A DNA stretch of 64,000 nt, from NCBI GenBank assembly GCA_014058105.1, contig JACGCM010002657.1, forward strand, positions 62,001-126,000. The letters are read 5' to 3'. Below are positions 44,628-56,830 of this stretch, in pieces; the first letter of the stretch is position 1; every line of letters starts with the position of its first letter. The notes below the pieces were generated by a model. That model saw only the letters and a program-made list of their open reading frames with translations. It searched no databases and was not told the origin of the DNA. Made by a program: the position numbers and the translations under genes. The stretch is from Kingdonia uniflora (taxonomy: Eukaryota; Streptophyta; Magnoliopsida; Ranunculales; Circaeasteraceae).

Positions 44628-44943
44628 CTGCAAACTTAAATCAATTAACACGATTTTACATCGTGCAAAAGGAAAATGTTTCACCTAACAGAAATTTCGT
44701 CTATCTAGTATGTACATAGCATTATGCCATTATCGTTTTTTTCAGGTCCAAGCCTCATATATATTTGTTTCTTATACAGATACTATACATCAGTTTATAT
44801 GGTGAAAAAGTACTCCAAGATTGAGTTATATTCACCTGATACAAAACATCTTTCAAACTCTTTCATGGAACTATCTCATAGAATTCACCAGATACTGATA
44901 AAATAAAAGGAAAGAAGTAACTTTAAGATGAAGGAAAAATCAC
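44628..44943. other. Spacer between captured exons
   Basis: No protein family recognised. Confidence 0.3.
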
Positions 44944-45006
44944 CTTAATATCATATGGTAATCATCGTGTCTTGAAGGTAGCAATTCATCGAGTCTCTTC
45001 TTGCCG
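44944..45006 (-). pseudogene. SEC14-like (CRAL-TRIO N) exon fragment
   Basis: Minus-strand exon between TTCACAG and AAG|GTGATT encodes KKRLDELLPSRHDDYHMILR. This matches the CRAL-TRIO N-terminal motif LLP..HDDYHM.LRFLKAR of plant SEC14-type phosphatidylinositol transfer proteins, which also splice after this LR. It is short, so the call is moderate. It neighbours the TRM10 exon although these are unrelated genes. Confidence 0.5.
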
Positions 45007-45279
45007 CTGTGAAGCAAACCGACCCAAGATTCCAAACGAGAAGAAAAATTAGGCAGTTAGAACGCACAGGAGAAAGAGCGTTTCTTTCATGTAGTAGGGT
45101 TGCCCATTAAAAGGTTACACAACTTGTCAAATAGATAAGTTTCAAGCTCAAATAGCACAAAAACCTAGCCCTAGTACTAGCAGTAATAAGAAAACAAATA
45201 GAACAATAAGTACAACCTATTTTTGTTATGCTTGCGGCCACAAAAAATTTGCAGATGAAACCATAATTAAAAAGGTTTC

Positions 45280-46238
45280 CTAGGTGTTGAAGCTGCCCAG
45301 TTCTCCACAGATTGCATTCTCTGCTTGAGATGAAAGACTTCCATCTGCAAACATTCGATGTAGAATTAAATCAGAGAAATTGATTAGGTGAGTTAGGAAA
45401 ATAAATTACTCTTAAAGATGGGTTCCACTATGTGGATAACCAGTTCAGAAAACAGAAGTTTCAATAAAATGTGACCTGTCATCAAAACTAAGAACTTATA
45501 CTTCTTTATCTTAAGATGATTTTTTTTTCTTATAATATATGATTTACTAGAGATAAAAGAGGATCATGTCAAAGAGATTGCATTCGCAATGCCTAGTGTT
45601 TTTGACTATCTATTTAGGCCAGACATTTTTTTTCCTTTGCATGGAGGTGTAAGAGGTCTCTCGCTCAATTAATAAACTAAGAGAATAACATCTATACCTG
45701 CAGCTGGATTTCTCTTGCTCGTTCACCTGCGAGAACTCCCCTAGTTCAATGCAACTCTTACATTATACATGCAATAATATATTTTTAAAAAGTTCAGATA
45801 CTAGTAACTAAAACTTCAATAGATATAGAAACTTAATGATCAATAGACAAGAACTCTTCAAAAATAACAATGGCATGAATAAGATAAAATAAAATATAAT
45901 CCGAAATATTAAACAACAGCAAACAGGAACTCACAGGTTGAGCTGTTAATATCCTTTTGGTGGATAAAATCAGCCTAAGGTCAAGATTCCTATCGAGACA
46001 TGACATGTCTATTACAGAATAATGAACTTGGTTCATTTCCATCTGCAACATAAAGCATAATATTGTTTTAATTGATGCAAGTATTAGCATAAATGTGATC
46101 ATAAAATATATTAGCCGGTAGCAAGTATTGTATTTACCTTGTGAAGTTCCAGCTTTCCGTCAATTCCCATCACACTGTATTTACATGAAATAATTTGATA
46201 TTGGTCTTTGTCAAATGGCCGGTCTTTATCAAATACCT
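45280..46238 (-). pseudogene. Exons of an unidentified host gene
   Basis: Four minus-strand exon-like blocks with splice borders. 46238-46140 (acceptor AATATAG, VFDKDRPFDKDQYQIISCKY, SVMGIDGKLELHK). 46042-45937 (MEMNQVHYSVIDMSCLDRNL, DLRLILSTKRILTAQP, donor GTGAGT). 45726-45698 (GERAREIQLQ). 45344-45284 (acceptor TTTGCAG, MEVFHLKQRMQSVENWAAST). The first two are open, stop-free, and read like consecutive exons of one protein. I cannot name the family. They lie in the same exon patchwork to the right of the CACTA end. Confidence 0.45.
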
Positions 46239-48985
46239 ATATTAAATTGGAAGACATTTAACAAGTGAGCTTTAAACTAAAATTTATCAAATAGCACAAA
46301 TGCAACAAGAGAGATAATGAGGTTGAAAAAAAAAACCTTCACAATCATATGGTAAAACTCATTCACCTTACTAGAAATAAGTTCATTTTTTTAACAACCC
46401 CTTTAAGACTGAATTGCAGATACGAGTCGGGCAAATTATTATTGAATGATCATTTTACATAACCTAAAGGTGCTTCAACTCCAGAAACTTTACTGATAGT
46501 ATTAAAATTTGAAAATGGGATCCTGCATCACCTCACATGAAAGTAGACTTAATCACAACCAAAGCTATAGTACCCTTTCTATAAACAATATAATCTCCAT
46601 TTCATCCAATGAATTGACGAATTACTGAGAATAATGAGAGAAAATGCATATGCCAGTAAAAGTTTTAGTGTAATAAACCTCCTCATACATGTATGACATA
46701 TCTTAATTGTCAAACATTGTAATTCAGATTAAAATTATTTGCCAATTAGTCAATAACAACCACTCCTGTTTGGTTCAATAAAAGGTAGAACAATCTTTTC
46801 AGAATGTTGGATATTTTACTCATCGTAACCTTTTAACATCCTATTCTTTTTTCATGAATTAAGTTTCATTACTTGACAGTCGAATAGTGTAGAGAAATAT
46901 GGTAGCAAACAGTCACACGACAGAGTACCCGGGATAAGAGAGGGGAGAAAAGCAACAAAATATAAAACATTTTGCTCTCCTACTCATCCTTGAAATCATA
47001 TCCTCCCTACTATCCATAAAGTCCACAAAGAAGTTACCTCAAAAGGCTAAAAAGACTAAAAACATACTACTCTACAAATAGAGTAAACCCTTAAAATAGA
47101 CATTTTTCCCCTTCCCTCTAAACGGCCCATTGTGCATTCCTTCGATGATGCCAAAGGATAACAAACGGTGTCAAATTGCAGAGCATCATCCCCCTTGGAG
47201 AGAAATTTTGCGTAGGCCCCCTGCTGGAAATTTTGAAACAACATTTACATAAGCCAACATGAATTTCCAAAGCCAAGGAGGGGCAACCCATATTGTATGA
47301 GAAGATGATTGACATTCTCCCCCTCACACATATATCATATATTTACTTGAGTCCAACTTCTAGCAAAAAGATTATGATTAGTTAATATTTTTGAAATTAT
47401 ACGTCCAAGTGAAGATATAAAATGTAGAAGGAGCAAGAAGACCAGATGCGACGTGCTAGAGGGAATATAGATTCTAAGATTGGGAATGGCCTTAATTGAA
47501 GAAAATATATATTTAGCTTCTGAGGAACTATCTTCTTGATATTATGAACACTTATGCAAGTTACACTGTAAAAGGAAGCCTTAAGACTAGCCATTATTTA
47601 CTTTATAATTTTATTTTATTTTTTAATTTGATAAATTCCAACTTCACTTCATGCTTACTAATTTTTATACGAGTCGTTGCTCTGTGAACTTAGCCTAACG
47701 TCGTTCCCTCACTCTAAGAACAAAGCAAAAAATTCACATGATCCAACTCCTAGCTTGAAACTGGTGAGCAAGGTGAAGAGCAACTTTAGGCCCTGCCTGT
47801 CAAGGTGAAGAAGAAATTTAACCATAAAATCCTCAAAAACACCTTTATAGAGATATGGAAATATAGATGTAAAACCAAAGTCCGATGTTGGCATGTACCA
47901 GTACAAGTCTGGATGACGCATTGTCAAATTAGCTTTTTTACATTGATTAATTCTTCTTCAATTTCTCTAATATAGAACCTTAGATGAATCTTTAAACATC
48001 TTCAATCACGTTCTCTAAGCATCCTTTTGTACTAATCATGTACCACTCGATCTATCCACCTTTTTTCAAATACTTCCAAGCTCCAGCTTGACGAAATTCC
48101 CTTTCGTCCCCAACAAAGTAAACTCCCAATATGTTTGTAGGCAAAGTATAGTAAACTACCTATAAGACAATGTTGTGGGGACTAAACCTACATTACTAAT
48201 CTAAAGGGTATTAGAAGAAAAATAAAATTACAAGATAACACAACCAAAGAAATGTCAAGAAGATATGCTCGATGAATCAAAAAAGTTAATTAAAACATAA
48301 CTAATGCATACTTTGTAATGATCTTTTAGCAAATTCTCGATACATTTCATTACTACAAAAGCAATATAAGTAATATGTTAAACACCCATACTTATACTGC
48401 ACATTACAAACTAAATCTTACCCATGAAAGACGACTTTGCCGAAATGAGCAACAAAAACTGGCTTCAATAATTCTTCTCACTCTCCCGAACCCATTTTAC
48501 TCCTCAAATGCTCAATAGACGCTACTAAATATGACTCTATCTTATCAGCTATATAAACACACGGTGCAATCTTCACAGAACTGACATCTACATAATCAAA
48601 ACGCAATAATCATACCACATTGCTTTGTACTAGTACTATCCCAAAATCTTACAACATTCATCTAAATCCATAATACTCAAATATCGAGAATCGCCTCTTA
48701 GAACATATCTGAGGCTCGAATTCTTTGATTCTAATTGAGCATTTGAAAGAACAACGTAGCCAATTTTATCTTCGCGGCTATATAAACCCATGTCGGACAC
48801 TTGGTATACCTCACATCTATATAAAAAAAACACAGATACCATTAACCCAAATCCTAAAATAACACAAAAATAACTAAAATAACACAATAATTCTCACAAT
48901 CACCTTTTAACAATGACTTATCGAGCATCAAGACCGACAAATCCTTCTCATCGGTCCAAGCAACCCATGATTCGAGCAATACAGA
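46239..48985. other. AT-rich region, no recognisable gene
   Basis: Short open frames on the minus strand (47056-47327, 47397-47594, 47709-47927, 48636-48887) have no family resemblance or splice support. No CACTA right end was recognised here. Confidence 0.35.
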
Positions 48986-48989
48986 GTCG

Positions 48990-50279
48990 AGGTGTTGTTG
49001 GATGTTGTGACTGGTTGATTAGTTACTGTTTGCACCAGTGTTAAGATTGTGTGCCTTTCTATAAGGCAGGGGGTTATCCTATGTGTGTTGGCCATATCGG
49101 CGGCCGTTGTGTTTGATCCTTGGGATCTATTTTCTTCAGTGGGTCTTGTATTCTTTTAACTTAACGGGATCGGATACATAACAAAGCTCCACTCGTCTAA
49201 CCCTCGAAAGGATTTGGGATTCCTACATTGGGTTGAAATAAATTGGTGAGTTTGGGACAGGTACTACCATATCTATTACTCATCCGGGAGTGTGGGATGG
49301 TATGAGACAGATTTACTTTGATACCCATCTTATTTTACTGTGAGGTTGAAATTCCTTGGAATGTGAAATAAAGTTTGGACGTTGGCTCTGTGGGTTGCAA
49401 TACCCAAAACACTTTGATCAAGTGATAAATCTCAAGCTTGGTTGAGCTTGCTGCTAATCGTACCCATTGTATCCACCTGAGATCTCGTTAAGGTTATTAT
49501 GCAATAGCAGTTAATCAGCCCAACGTTTTTAACTATAAAGTCTAGTTCTTTGTTAGCATCAAATCATTCAACATTAGGATATTAGTAGATCACTTCATAT
49601 CATCTAGCATCTGGGATAATTATAGGATTATCCTAGTCAGCATATCATATCATCACCATATCATATCAGGTCATCACATCATCGCATCACATTATATCAT
49701 ATCATCTAGCATTTGGGATAATTATGGGATTTTCCTAATTCATCATATTATCGCAGTACTTCATTTTTCCTCCCCCTTGTCCTTTCCCTTTACTCTATAC
49801 CTATACTACTGTACTTTTACCAACTTATATCTCATTCACCTTTCCTCTTTCTTTGTACATATTATATTAGTAGGTTGTTTAGCTCTGTTAGGTTATTTAG
49901 TGAGTCATGGTTTTGCTAACTCTTGCATCACCCTTTCAGTGGTAGGATTATTGCAGGTTTTTGCTTAGGGCTTCATCTGCGTTTGGAGACAGTTTTGCTG
50001 CTGCAGATCTGTTCTTGCTATTTTATTCATGTTAGATCTTAGATTTTGGCGCTGTATAATATTCCGATATTGTATTGATATATTTTATCTTGATGTTTAT
50101 TTATCTTTGCTTCTGCTTTATTCTTTTACTTTGTTGTGATGCTATAGTGAATGACTGAGCCTGAACTTGTCTATGCCTCAGTTGTTTGTGGGGGGAAATC
50201 GGTTAGATTCCCCAACCTGCACATCCTCGAATCTCAATAATTGGTTTAGCTACCGATTATTGGATTTTGGGGCGTGACA
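48990..50279 (+). repeat. Truncated LTR of the chromodomain gypsy family
   Basis: In reverse orientation it follows 15530-16800: it ends CCGATTATTGGATTTTGGGG then CGTGACA, the complement of the LTR start TGTCACGCCCC. It shares the GGGATAATTATGGGATTWTCCTA, AACTTAACGGGATCGGATAC and CTTGATCAAGTG stretches. The other ~1.2 kb of the LTR is missing on the left, and no internal sequence follows. Confidence 0.85.
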
Positions 50280-50338
50280 GCATTATGCACGATTGCTCAA
50301 ATGGTCGCGAAGCGGTGCGATGAACAATCACGTGGGAT

Positions 50339-50348
50339 CTATAAATAG
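50339..50348 (+). promoter_or_regulatory. TATA box of the antisense gene
   Basis: CTATAAATAG in a setting typical of plant core promoters, 60 bp past the LTR fragment. Followed by a leader with a probable intron (donor AAAAG|GTTAGTAAC at 50524, acceptor TTTTTGCAG about 50960). Confidence 0.5.
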
Positions 50349-51259
50349 TTCGAAGGTGGGCAGCTGTTCATATTTTACAAACTCTGAAAAAGTTCTCTGA
50401 AGTGTAAACTATTTATGTTCTTCATTGGATTTATTGTCAACAATTGGGAAGGAGGGGATCAGTGATGTAATCGAGGGAGCAAAGTGGGCGAAACAATGGG
50501 ATACCGAAGCAGCGTAATTAAAAGGTTAGTAACTATCTTGATTTTGTATGTTTATTGATGGTTTGTTTGTAAGTAGTAGTAGATGTAGATATGTGTAGGT
50601 TATTAGTAGATGAAATTTGTGGAGGGTTAGATAGATTGGAATCTATTTATGATTTGATTGTGTTTAGGGTTTGGATGATAGAGGTTGAATGGTGATCGTT
50701 AATGGTATTTTTCAAAGGCAATGTAGTCACAACGGTTTATAAAGGTGCTTTTGTAAGAGGGATGTGATGAATTGGTGGCGGGGAGTGGTGAGAGGGGTTG
50801 GTTGGCGTAACGGCGAGTATGCCGCAACCATAGGAAATTTGTTTGGATTTTAGTGATATTGTTGGAAACGACGGTTGTTAGTTTTGATTTGGCCGGATTT
50901 TATGCCGGAGAAGGTGATATGCCGTAATTTTATATTTTAAAGTGTAGTGGTTTTTGCAGGAAATTGGCGAAGATTACTTCGTGAACTCCTGATTACCTAA
51001 AGATCGGCATAAATGACAAGTAGTAAAGAAGTCAATGTTTTTTAAGACTTAAGGAATTAATAGTTAAATATTATCGGGAACTAATTATTGTAAGTGCAGC
51101 TGACAAAAATGAGAGTAACAGATAGTAATGTGAGAATGATATGCTTGAGATTAAACTTGACAACGTATGTAAATATGAACATATAAACATATATATGTAT
51201 CCGATATGATTGATACTAATTCTTGGAAAAAATGGAACCATATTTTCAGGTTCTTTAAA

Positions 51260-53484
51260 ATGGCTGAACCAACTCAAGTTGATGATAAAGATATATACGA
51301 GAACCTTCAAGATGTAGAGCCTCTGATGATTGATGCATTTATTTGTGCGCAACAATTGGGAAGTAAATATAGTGTTGGGTCGAGTAGTACAGGCTTAGAT
51401 GGTGTGGACCAGTTTAGGGCAGCACCTAGGATTGTCGAATTATCAAATGAGGAGGCTATCGAGATAGATTTTGACCACGAGTCATAGGCTAGTGACCGAA
51501 AAGGTAGTGGGGGTGGGGAAGACGATTTAGAGGAGGGTGAGGATGCTTGTTATGGAGAGGGTCCAGAGATGAAGGAGATATTGAGTTTAAAGAAGAATTA
51601 TGGTATTCCTAGAGATATCAGGTTAGAGAAGTACCAATATGATATGATTGACCAGGAAATACCCTTGGGAGGGATTCTTGTGCATCAAGAAAAAATTAAA
51701 AAGGGGTTGAAGCTTCCCCTTCAAGCTGACTAGGAAAAGTTGATGAACATCTTCGATGCGACATCTGGTCAATTCAATCCAAATGTATACGACATGTTTC
51801 GGGTAGGTGGGGCGATAAACAGTCGCCTTAAGTCAAAGGGGGAAGAGTCGATCACTGTTGAAGATTTATGTGTGTACTGCATACTTAAGATGAACCCGAC
51901 AAAAGTAGGTTATCGCTACCTGGCAAGGTTTTTGAAAAGGCCGTTGTTCTATAACATGGTGTCAACAGGTGGGCTATACAGCGATGAACGTTTACTCATG
52001 TCCAGGAATTTTGAGTTCGATAAGAAAGACCCTAGGGAGCCCTTAAAGAGAAAGACTTTTCACTTTGGTTTGTGGTTAGGTAATTTAGATGTCGATATTT
52101 GAAGTGTTGAATGTAATGAGAATTGTTCATAACTGTATTTCATTTATGTGCTGTTTTAATAAAGGTCGATAGGAAGTCGAAAGTAAAAGAAGAATTGTAC
52201 AAGATCTGGAAGGGGTTCATTGGTAGGATCGACAACCTTGTCATCGAAAAAGATCGTGTGAATACTCTTTTCTAAGAGGCCGGTTTAAAGTGGTCGAGGG
52301 CAAAAGGTTCGGAAGTGTCTGCTATCGACGATAAGATGCCGGCAAAAAGCAAGAGGGCCGCAGAGTCCAGTTTGCCATTAGAAAATCCTTCCTTGGCTGG
52401 GTACACGACTGATACGGAGATAAACTCGATGTTTGCAAAAACATTGGGGAAGTGTAAAAAGAAAAGGACAGCGAGTGAAGCAGTTGCTCCGCTACTTCCC
52501 CGTAAGAAGAATACTCTAAGGTCGGCAACAAAGGAGGAGGTGAAAAGTGATAACCCAGCTGTTGTGTATGATATGCGACTTCCATGGGGTGCGACATGTA
52601 TACAACCAAAGAAAAATGGGAGTAGAGAGTCATCGAAGAACAAGTTCGTCACGGAATCTGAGGTTGAAGTCCAGAGGACAAAGGATTCGTATATGTCTGG
52701 GATGGATATGTTGTAGGCTAAAGTCAATGATTGTCTAGTGGATGCTGAGAGCTTGATTACATTTCTCAGTAAGGGCCACCGCAACACGTCGAAGGTGAGA
52801 AGCATTTATGCTTTGCTTTGATAAAAGAAACTGGTATATGAATCGAATACTCAATTTATGAATGCAATACAGATCAAGAAGTTGTTGACCGAGGCAAAAG
52901 ATCGTATTGTCGGTAGTAGTAACCTTGTAAATCAAGTGTTGGCGTACAAAAGCATCGAGAAATATTTGACGAGGGGAAAAGAAGCGCTGATTAAAGATAT
53001 GAAGGGGCTGAATGCAATGTTGAATATCTACAAGCTTGAAGCGTAAAAGGTGAAGGATGCTACTCTTCGCGAAGTGAAGAAAGCATGGAAAAAAGATAAA
53101 GAGGAGGCTTTGGCGTTGCATAGAGCAAACTTTGAGAAGGATATAAGGGAACAGCTTGCCGATGCGCAAAAGGCAATGGTGCTAGAACATGGTAAGATCT
53201 TGAACGAGGTTAGGGATCAGTTGATGGCGGAGAAGCTAGATACATGCAGGAATGTGAGGGCCCACTATGTAGGGTAGTACGAGTTTCTTGAGGTGATGAA
53301 GGATCATTATAAGCGGTTGGCCAAGTATGGTGGTGTTGTCTACGAGGATTCAGATCCAGATGATGATATTCCGGCGAATCCCAAAGTTCCTAATGGAACG
53401 GAAGTCGTCGATGATATGGTGATGATCGAAGTTGATAGGTTGTGTTCTGAGGATTCAATAGAAGTGTTTACTCCGGAGGGGTGA
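51260..53484 (+). pseudogene. Antisense additional ORF of Tat element (transposase_28/coiled-coil-like)
   Basis: Starts at ATG 51260 just after an acceptor (TATTTTCAG). The N-terminus is acidic (MAEPTQVDDKDIYENLQDVE). A domain with [60 protein letters not shown] and [16 protein letters not shown] resembles the gypsy-type putative transposon domain found in plants. A probable intron near 52100-52166 precedes a lysine-rich linker (MPAKSKRAAESSLPLENPS) and a long coiled coil ([58 protein letters not shown]). The end is acidic (DSDPDDDIPANP), TGA at 53482. In-frame stops include TAG 51485, TAG 51731, TAA 52274, TAG 52714 and TAG 53275. It lies antisense to, and downstream of, the pol of the Tat element at 54720-59213. 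Confidence 0.65.
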
Positions 53485-53935
53485 GCGTAGGTTGATGATG
53501 TCGTATCTCCTTCTATAGTTTAAATGCATTTGTGTAAACATTATTTGTTTTTGAAGATAGATGTAAAAGTGGTCAATGGGACAGGAACACATTTTAATTA
53601 TGTGATGTTTGAATGATGAATGTTTGTTTTTGAAAAATGTTTTGTTTTTTTTTTGAAAATTTATGATGCATATATGTTATAAATCATGTTAAGTATTAAA
53701 TTTGACAAGAATAATATTTATAGAATGTGATTGTAACTTGTAGAAAATGGGGAAGGAATACCTATTGGCCTGATAAGTAAACGATGGTTATGAAATAGCA
53801 AGTAATGTGAAGGATTACCAAATGTGAATCCTCAGTGGGATATCTCGATTTAGATTCGTAAAGAAACAAAACAGTTGCATTTTGTTTGATAAGTAAGGAT
53901 TACAAAGTAGAGTATCCTATGCCTGGATAATGTTT
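53485..53935. other. Spacer between antisense gene and minisatellite
   Basis: Possible 3' untranslated region of the antisense gene. No other feature. Confidence 0.35.
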
Positions 53936-54625
53936 ACATAAAATAGAATGATAGTCCGGATGCATACTTATCAAGTATGGTTCAATAACAAGTAAATATA
54001 GTAAAGATGATTGTTGGTTGATGCATACTAATCAAGTATGGATCGAGAATAATTAAAGCTAGTAAAGATGATTGTTGGTTGATGCATGCTTATCAAGTAT
54101 GGATTAATAACAAGTAAAGATAGTAAAGATGATTGTTGGTCGATGCATGCTCATCAAGTATGGATCGAGAACAAGTAAAAATAGTAAAGATGATTTTTGG
54201 TTGATGCATACTCATCAAGTATGGATCAAGAATAAATAAAGATAGTAAAGATGATTGTTGGTTGATGCATACTCATCAAGTATGGATCGAGAACATGTAA
54301 AGATAGTAAAGATGATTGTTGGTTGATGCATACATAACAAGTATGGATCGAGAACAAGTAAAGATAGTAAAGATGATTGTTGGATGATGCATACTTATCA
54401 AGTATGGATCGAGAACAAGTAAAGATAGTAAAGATGTTTATTGGATGATGCATATTTAACAAGTATGGATCGAGAACAAGTCAAGATAGTAAAGATGATT
54501 GTCGGTTGATGCATACTTATCAAGTATGGATTGAGAACAAGTAAAGATAGTAAAGATGATTGTTGGTTGGTGCATACATATCAAGTATAGATCGAGAACA
54601 AATAAAGATAGAAAAGATGATTTTA
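53936..54625. repeat. Minisatellite, about 11 copies of a ~61 bp unit
   Basis: Consensus starts GATGATTGTTGGTTGATGCA and ends GAACAAGTAAAGATAGTAAA; unit starts near 54008, 54068, 54128, 54190, 54250, 54311, 54371, 54431, 54493, 54553 with flanking partial units. Each unit has a small hairpin CATACTTATCAAGTATG. It lies between integrase and the antisense gene. Confidence 0.95.
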
Positions 54626-54719
54626 TTGGAATCGATGATAAGTGTTACAGTTGTTATCTGTAAAAAAAAATTAACTTGAGTTCTGTTCCATGAGAATTTA
54701 AGTTGGATTTCATCAATTG

Positions 54720-55990
54720 TCATCAGCCAGTAAGTCCCGCAATTTGTTTTGTCGCTGACAATGTAGGACCCTTCCTAATTTTTAGACAATTTGTAGGAAT
54801 TCTTAGGTCGAGCACTATCTTGGATTCGTCGGAGGACAAGGTCACCAATACTAAATTTTCTCTTTCAAAATTTTTGTTGCAAGCCTTTTTTAATGTGTCA
54901 TGGTATCGTCCCAAGGTTACTATGGCTTTATCAGGGGTTTCTTTTATCTAGTTGAGGTTGTAGAGGAGACCCAGCTCGTTGTCTTCATCTAAAATTTCTC
55001 TTCGAGCAGTTGGTAGATTAAGGTCCAAGGGTATAACCGCTTCAGTATCGAAGGCCATCAAAAATGGAGTACAGCCAGTGGAAGTTTGGGGAGTTATCCG
55101 ATATACCCATAGAACACTAAGTAGTTCGTCGACCCATCTGCCTTTCTTTTCGTCATGGCGCTTGCGTAGACCTGATTTGATGTTCTTATTGATGGCTTCA
55201 GCTTGTCCGTTGCCTTGAGGGCAGTATGGTATGGAAGTTGATAGCTCATTTTGCACTTGTAGAGGAAAGTGAGGAATTTAGCACTGATCAATTGCATGCC
55301 GTTGTCAGAGTGTATCATTTGTGGGCAGCCAAACCTGGTTATTATGTACTCCTAAAAAAACTTGATTACTTAATTCTCATCGGCATGACATAGAGGAACC
55401 TGGTTATTATGTGCACCCAAACTTTCAGTTTCCCGATGCTGGATGGAAAGGTCAAATGATATCGATTCCCCATCGTTTGATTGGCCAGAGGACTTTGCTA
55501 ATGTGCAAGTCAAGTATTGGACTTTTGATGTCTTGAGCATGGATTTGACATTTGTAGCATTTTCGTACAAAATCTTCGTAGACCTGTCATATTCTGAGCC
55601 AATATAGTGTCCTTGTATGAATGCCCGTTGGGCTAATGATCTTCCTGAAACATGAGTGCCACATATACCTACACAAAGTTCTTTGATTTTGACTTGAGCT
55701 TGATTTTGGGAAATGTATTCAATCAGGGGTCCTCCTCCTGTGATATGATAAATGACCTTATCTTGAATGGTGAATCTGGGGCATTTGGCCAAAAGTGAAC
55801 GGGCTTCTTCTTTATTAGTTAGGTGGGTATTGGAGTTGAGGTATGCATAGAATGGTCTTCTCCAGTTATCAAGATTTTTGTCTTTATTAATAGTGATTTG
55901 CATGGTAGACTGTATATCGAGGCTCAAATGTTCAAGGATTTCAATTTCTAAAGATCATTTTTCATTATCTCCTAGCATGGCGGCGATGTA
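54720..55990 (-). pseudogene. Tat integrase
   Basis: The zinc-binding region in 55370-55927 (KEEARSLLAKCPRFTIQDKV, GICGTHVSGRSLAQRAFIQG) is followed by the core: HSDNGMQLISAKFL (about 55300), IPYCPQGNGQAEAINKNIKS (second Asp and Glu region) and WVDELLSVLWVYRITPQTST. The C-terminus (54723-54914) has LKKACNKNFERENLVLVTLS. Frames are broken between zinc domain and core. Confidence 0.82.
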
Positions 55991-56395
55991 AGCCAATGCG
56001 TCAGCATAACGATTTTCATGTCGAGAAAAGTAGGAGATTGATGCTTGTTTGAATTTTTTTCATTTTTTCTTCCATCAGGGTCACATAATTAACTATTTTG
56101 CCTGTTGTGCAGAATTTTTTATTGTAATGAATGACCACAACTAAAGAATTAACATTAACTGTTATTTAGTCCATGTCAAGTGTGAGTACGAGATCGAGTC
56201 CATGGAGGATACCTTCACATTCAGTCTCATTATTTGTAGCATAGATGATTAGTTTAATAGCTTTCTCGATGCGATGAATGGAAGGTGTAACAAGAACGAT
56301 GCCAATTCCCGATTCTCGCAGTCTAGCTCATCTATCTATAAAGAGTCGCCATCCGATACTTCGTGACCATGCATCTGGTTTTGTAATTGAGTTAT
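55985..56395 (-). pseudogene. Second (archaeal-type) RNase H of Tat element
   Basis: Minus-strand fragments YATNNETECEGILHGLDLVL, TGKIVNYVTLMEEKMKK and ENRYADALAYIAAML match the intact-frame version at 63341-63733 on the other element. Stops break it. Confidence 0.7.
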
Positions 56396-56830
56396 CTATG
56401 AAGATTTCTTCGAGTTCTTCCCAATTAGGGTCTTCAACTGGAAAGTTTGCCAAAAATTAGTAACTACTTGTCCTTTGATAAATGTCTGGGGCTCGAAGGA
56501 GATGTCATACCCGCCAAGGAAAATAGACCATTGTTGGATTCTTCGAAATTTCACTTTTTTGGAGAGTACCAACTTGATGGGATATTTAGTAATGATTTTG
56601 ATGGGATGAGCTTGGATGTATGGACATAGTTTTTGAGAGCTGTAGACAAAGGTAAGATGTTGCTTTTCAATTGTTGTGTATCTTATTTTAGAAGGCATGA
56701 GAGCCTTGCTGATAAAGTAAATTGGTTTTTCTACTCCTTCGTCTTCTTGAATAAGGACAGAACTAATGGTGTCTTTAGTTGTTGATAAGTACATCGTGAG
56801 TGTTTCGCCACCAACTGGAGTACTCATTAT
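56396..56830 (-). pseudogene. Tat RNase H (first)
   Basis: Open frame with LYVYLS-like start (TMYLSTTKDTISSVLIQEDE), YFISKALMPSKIRYTTIEKQ, AHPIKIITKYPIKLVLSKKV, and WSIFLGGYDISFEPQTFIKG. Same order as 62830-63283 on the plus-strand element. Confidence 0.82.

Noticed and set aside
48340..48360. CATTACTACAAAAGC as possible CACTA right end
   Set aside because: Wrong orientation and sequence for a CACTA terminus, and no subterminal GGGACG repeats nearby.
50942..50990. TGTAGTGG...GGCGAAG resembling the complement of the Tat LTR end, a candidate 3' LTR of the minus-strand element
   Set aside because: Similarity is limited to about ten bases and does not extend into the 518 bp LTR; it fits better as intron end plus exon of the antisense gene.
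52272..52805. 177-codon minus-strand ORF
   Set aside because: Shadow of the plus-strand antisense gene, which has recognisable coiled-coil and linker structure in its own frame.
53936..54625. Regularly spaced repeats considered as a CRISPR-like array
   Set aside because: Units are contiguous ~61 bp tandem copies without unique spacers, within a plant retrotransposon.
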